From Actinomycetota bacterium (GTDB taxonomy: Bacteria > Actinomycetota > JAHEXW01): a DNA stretch of 64,000 nt. Shown here one piece after another: positions 63,226 to 64,000 of the stretch. The position numbers and the translations under genes were made by a program. The DNA lies in assembly GCA_025355855.1 (NCBI GenBank), contig JANXYU010000003.1, positions 1 to 64,000 on the forward strand, read 5' to 3'. The notes under the pieces were generated by a model. The model was given only the letters and a program-made list of their open reading frames with translations, was not told the origin of the DNA and ran no database searches. Positions within the stretch are counted from its first letter, which is position 1, and each line of letters begins with the position of its first letter.

Positions 63226-64000
63226 ATGCAGCCCCGCTCAAACTCTGCGAACATCATACGCCGCGCCGCCTGGATCTCGTTGGGCGTATTTCTGGTCGCT
63301 TATTTGTTCGTCGCGTTTTACGGCGGGATTCGTCATAACGCGGCCGCTCGCGACCTCTTTTATGTGCCAATCGGAGCTGTAACAGTTCTAACTTTGATTC
63401 TGATTGCAATCCGCTCGCGCGGGACAGACCGTGCGGTCTGGACGTTTTTGGCTGTTACCGGTACCGGTTGGGCCTGTGGTGATATCTGGCTCCGCTTAAA
63501 GGACCTTTCAGGAGTGGCCGGCGATCCACGACCTCTCGGCGTACCGGACATTCTCTACGTCATCGCGTATATCAGTTTGATAATCGCTGTTTATCGATTA
63601 TCCCTTTTGACCGGTCGGCCGGGACGTCGAGGCGCCGGTTTTGCTTGGCACCCCCTGTTCATTGTCGTTTTTGTAGGCGCGCTAACCGCGTTATTCGCGA
63701 TATTTATGCCGCACGGCCTATCTCCGTTCGAGCCCGGCACAAGTGTCAACTTACCTATGATTATTGACTATCTGTATCCGGCTTTAGATATCGTCGTCTT
63801 GCTCGGATTATTGCTCGCTCTGTTTATGTCTGTTTTGCCTTGGCGAAAGTCTTGGCAGGAAATGATCATGTTCGGACTGGCCTTATTTATGGTTGCTGAT
63901 CTAACCTTTAGCTTCTCAATGCCGGCAGGCGTTTATGAACCTAGTAATCTGCCATCACGCCTCGTCATCGCCCTGTGGATTATCGGTTATTCCTTAATAC
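63226..64000 (+). CDS. Polytopic membrane sensor N-terminus, cut by the window end
   Basis: Open to the end of the window without a stop (258 codons). At least seven hydrophobic helices are seen, with GWACGDIWLRLKDLSGV and GVPDILYVIAYISLI. This arrangement (a GDxxW-type helix followed by a PDxxY helix) is typical of the membrane sensor domain in front of PAS, GGDEF, HD-GYP or kinase outputs. The output domain lies beyond 64000. ATG at 63226; no strong ribosome site is visible upstream. Confidence 0.8.
   Translation, partial: MQPRSNSANIIRRAAWISLGVFLVAYLFVAFYGGIRHNAAARDLFYVPIGAVTVLTLILIAIRSRGTDRAVWTFLAVTGTGWACGDIWLRLKDLSGVAGDPRPLGVPDILYVIAYISLIIAVYRLSLLTGRPGRRGAGFAWHPLFIVVFVGALTALFAIFMPHGLSPFEPGTSVNLPMIIDYLYPALDIVVLLGLLLALFMSVLPWRKSWQEMIMFGLALFMVADLTFSFSMPAGVYEPSNLPSRLVIALWIIGYSLI

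Overview
The window looks like a chromosomal piece of an anaerobic, Gram-positive-type bacterium. I favour a deep-branching actinobacterium (Aquicultor/Geothermincola/OPB41-like), but this rests on gene content only. The evidence is SpoVG, Veg and AbrB homologues, DrrAB-type and TupABC transporters, lipoprotein-type secreted proteins, HD-GYP and GGDEF signalling, a catalytic CO dehydrogenase (CooS) and multihaem cytochromes. There is no phage, CRISPR or IS transposase. From about 1.7 to 39.8 kb almost every gene is on the minus strand; abrB is the one exception.

Layout. 0-1.6 kb: DrrAB-type ABC exporter preceded by a palindrome. 1.7-4.7 kb: tungstate transporter tupABC behind a promoter, a Moco/Tuco-like riboswitch and an intrinsic terminator. 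4.8-7.7 kb: tight four-gene operon of a UbiU-like and a UbiV-like U32 protein, an AAA protein with degenerate Walker motifs, and a small Cys-rich protein; this is the best candidate for an undescribed system. 7.7-10.1 kb: PAS/HD-GYP sensor flanked by tRNA-Leu and a tRNA 3'-end fragment. 10.2-21.6 kb: housekeeping run (ppx/gppA, ftsB-like, eno, mazG, PPIase, mfd, pth, rplY, prs, glmU). 21.7-32.5 kb: second PAS/HD-GYP protein, tRNA-Gln, spoVG, nucleotidyltransferase, ispE, veg, rsmA, RlpA-like protein, metG, abrB, rsmI, putative lytic enzyme. 32.5-39.8 kb: DUF362 Fe-S protein, ROK kinase, diguanylate cyclase, and a TgpA/DUF58/MoxR set. 39.9-46.1 kb (plus strand): cooS, ferredoxin, DUF1858 protein, two paralogous membrane-anchored multihaem cytochromes, lipid kinase.

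46.1-64 kb: secreted Lon-type protease domain protein, a DUF4352-like protein, tRNAs Phe, Asp, Val, Glu and Lys with a 145-bp repeat directly 3' of tRNA-Val and tRNA-Lys, a peptidoglycan amidase, a MacB-type ABC transporter with a possibly leaderless mRNA, a frameshifted beta-propeller lipoprotein, a methyltransferase, a purine cluster (purM, pfkB, purN-like, HAD phosphatase, purH), a metallophosphoesterase, small membrane proteins, and the start of a membrane sensor cut by the window end.

How it fits together: tungstate uptake, CO dehydrogenase with a ferredoxin, and exported cytochromes suggest anaerobic redox metabolism. Cell-envelope functions (FtsB-like, RlpA-like, amidase, PPIase, TgpA/DUF58/MoxR) are scattered through the housekeeping runs. 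Several gene junctions use TGATG overlaps or stop codons embedded in the next Shine-Dalgarno, which implies translational coupling.
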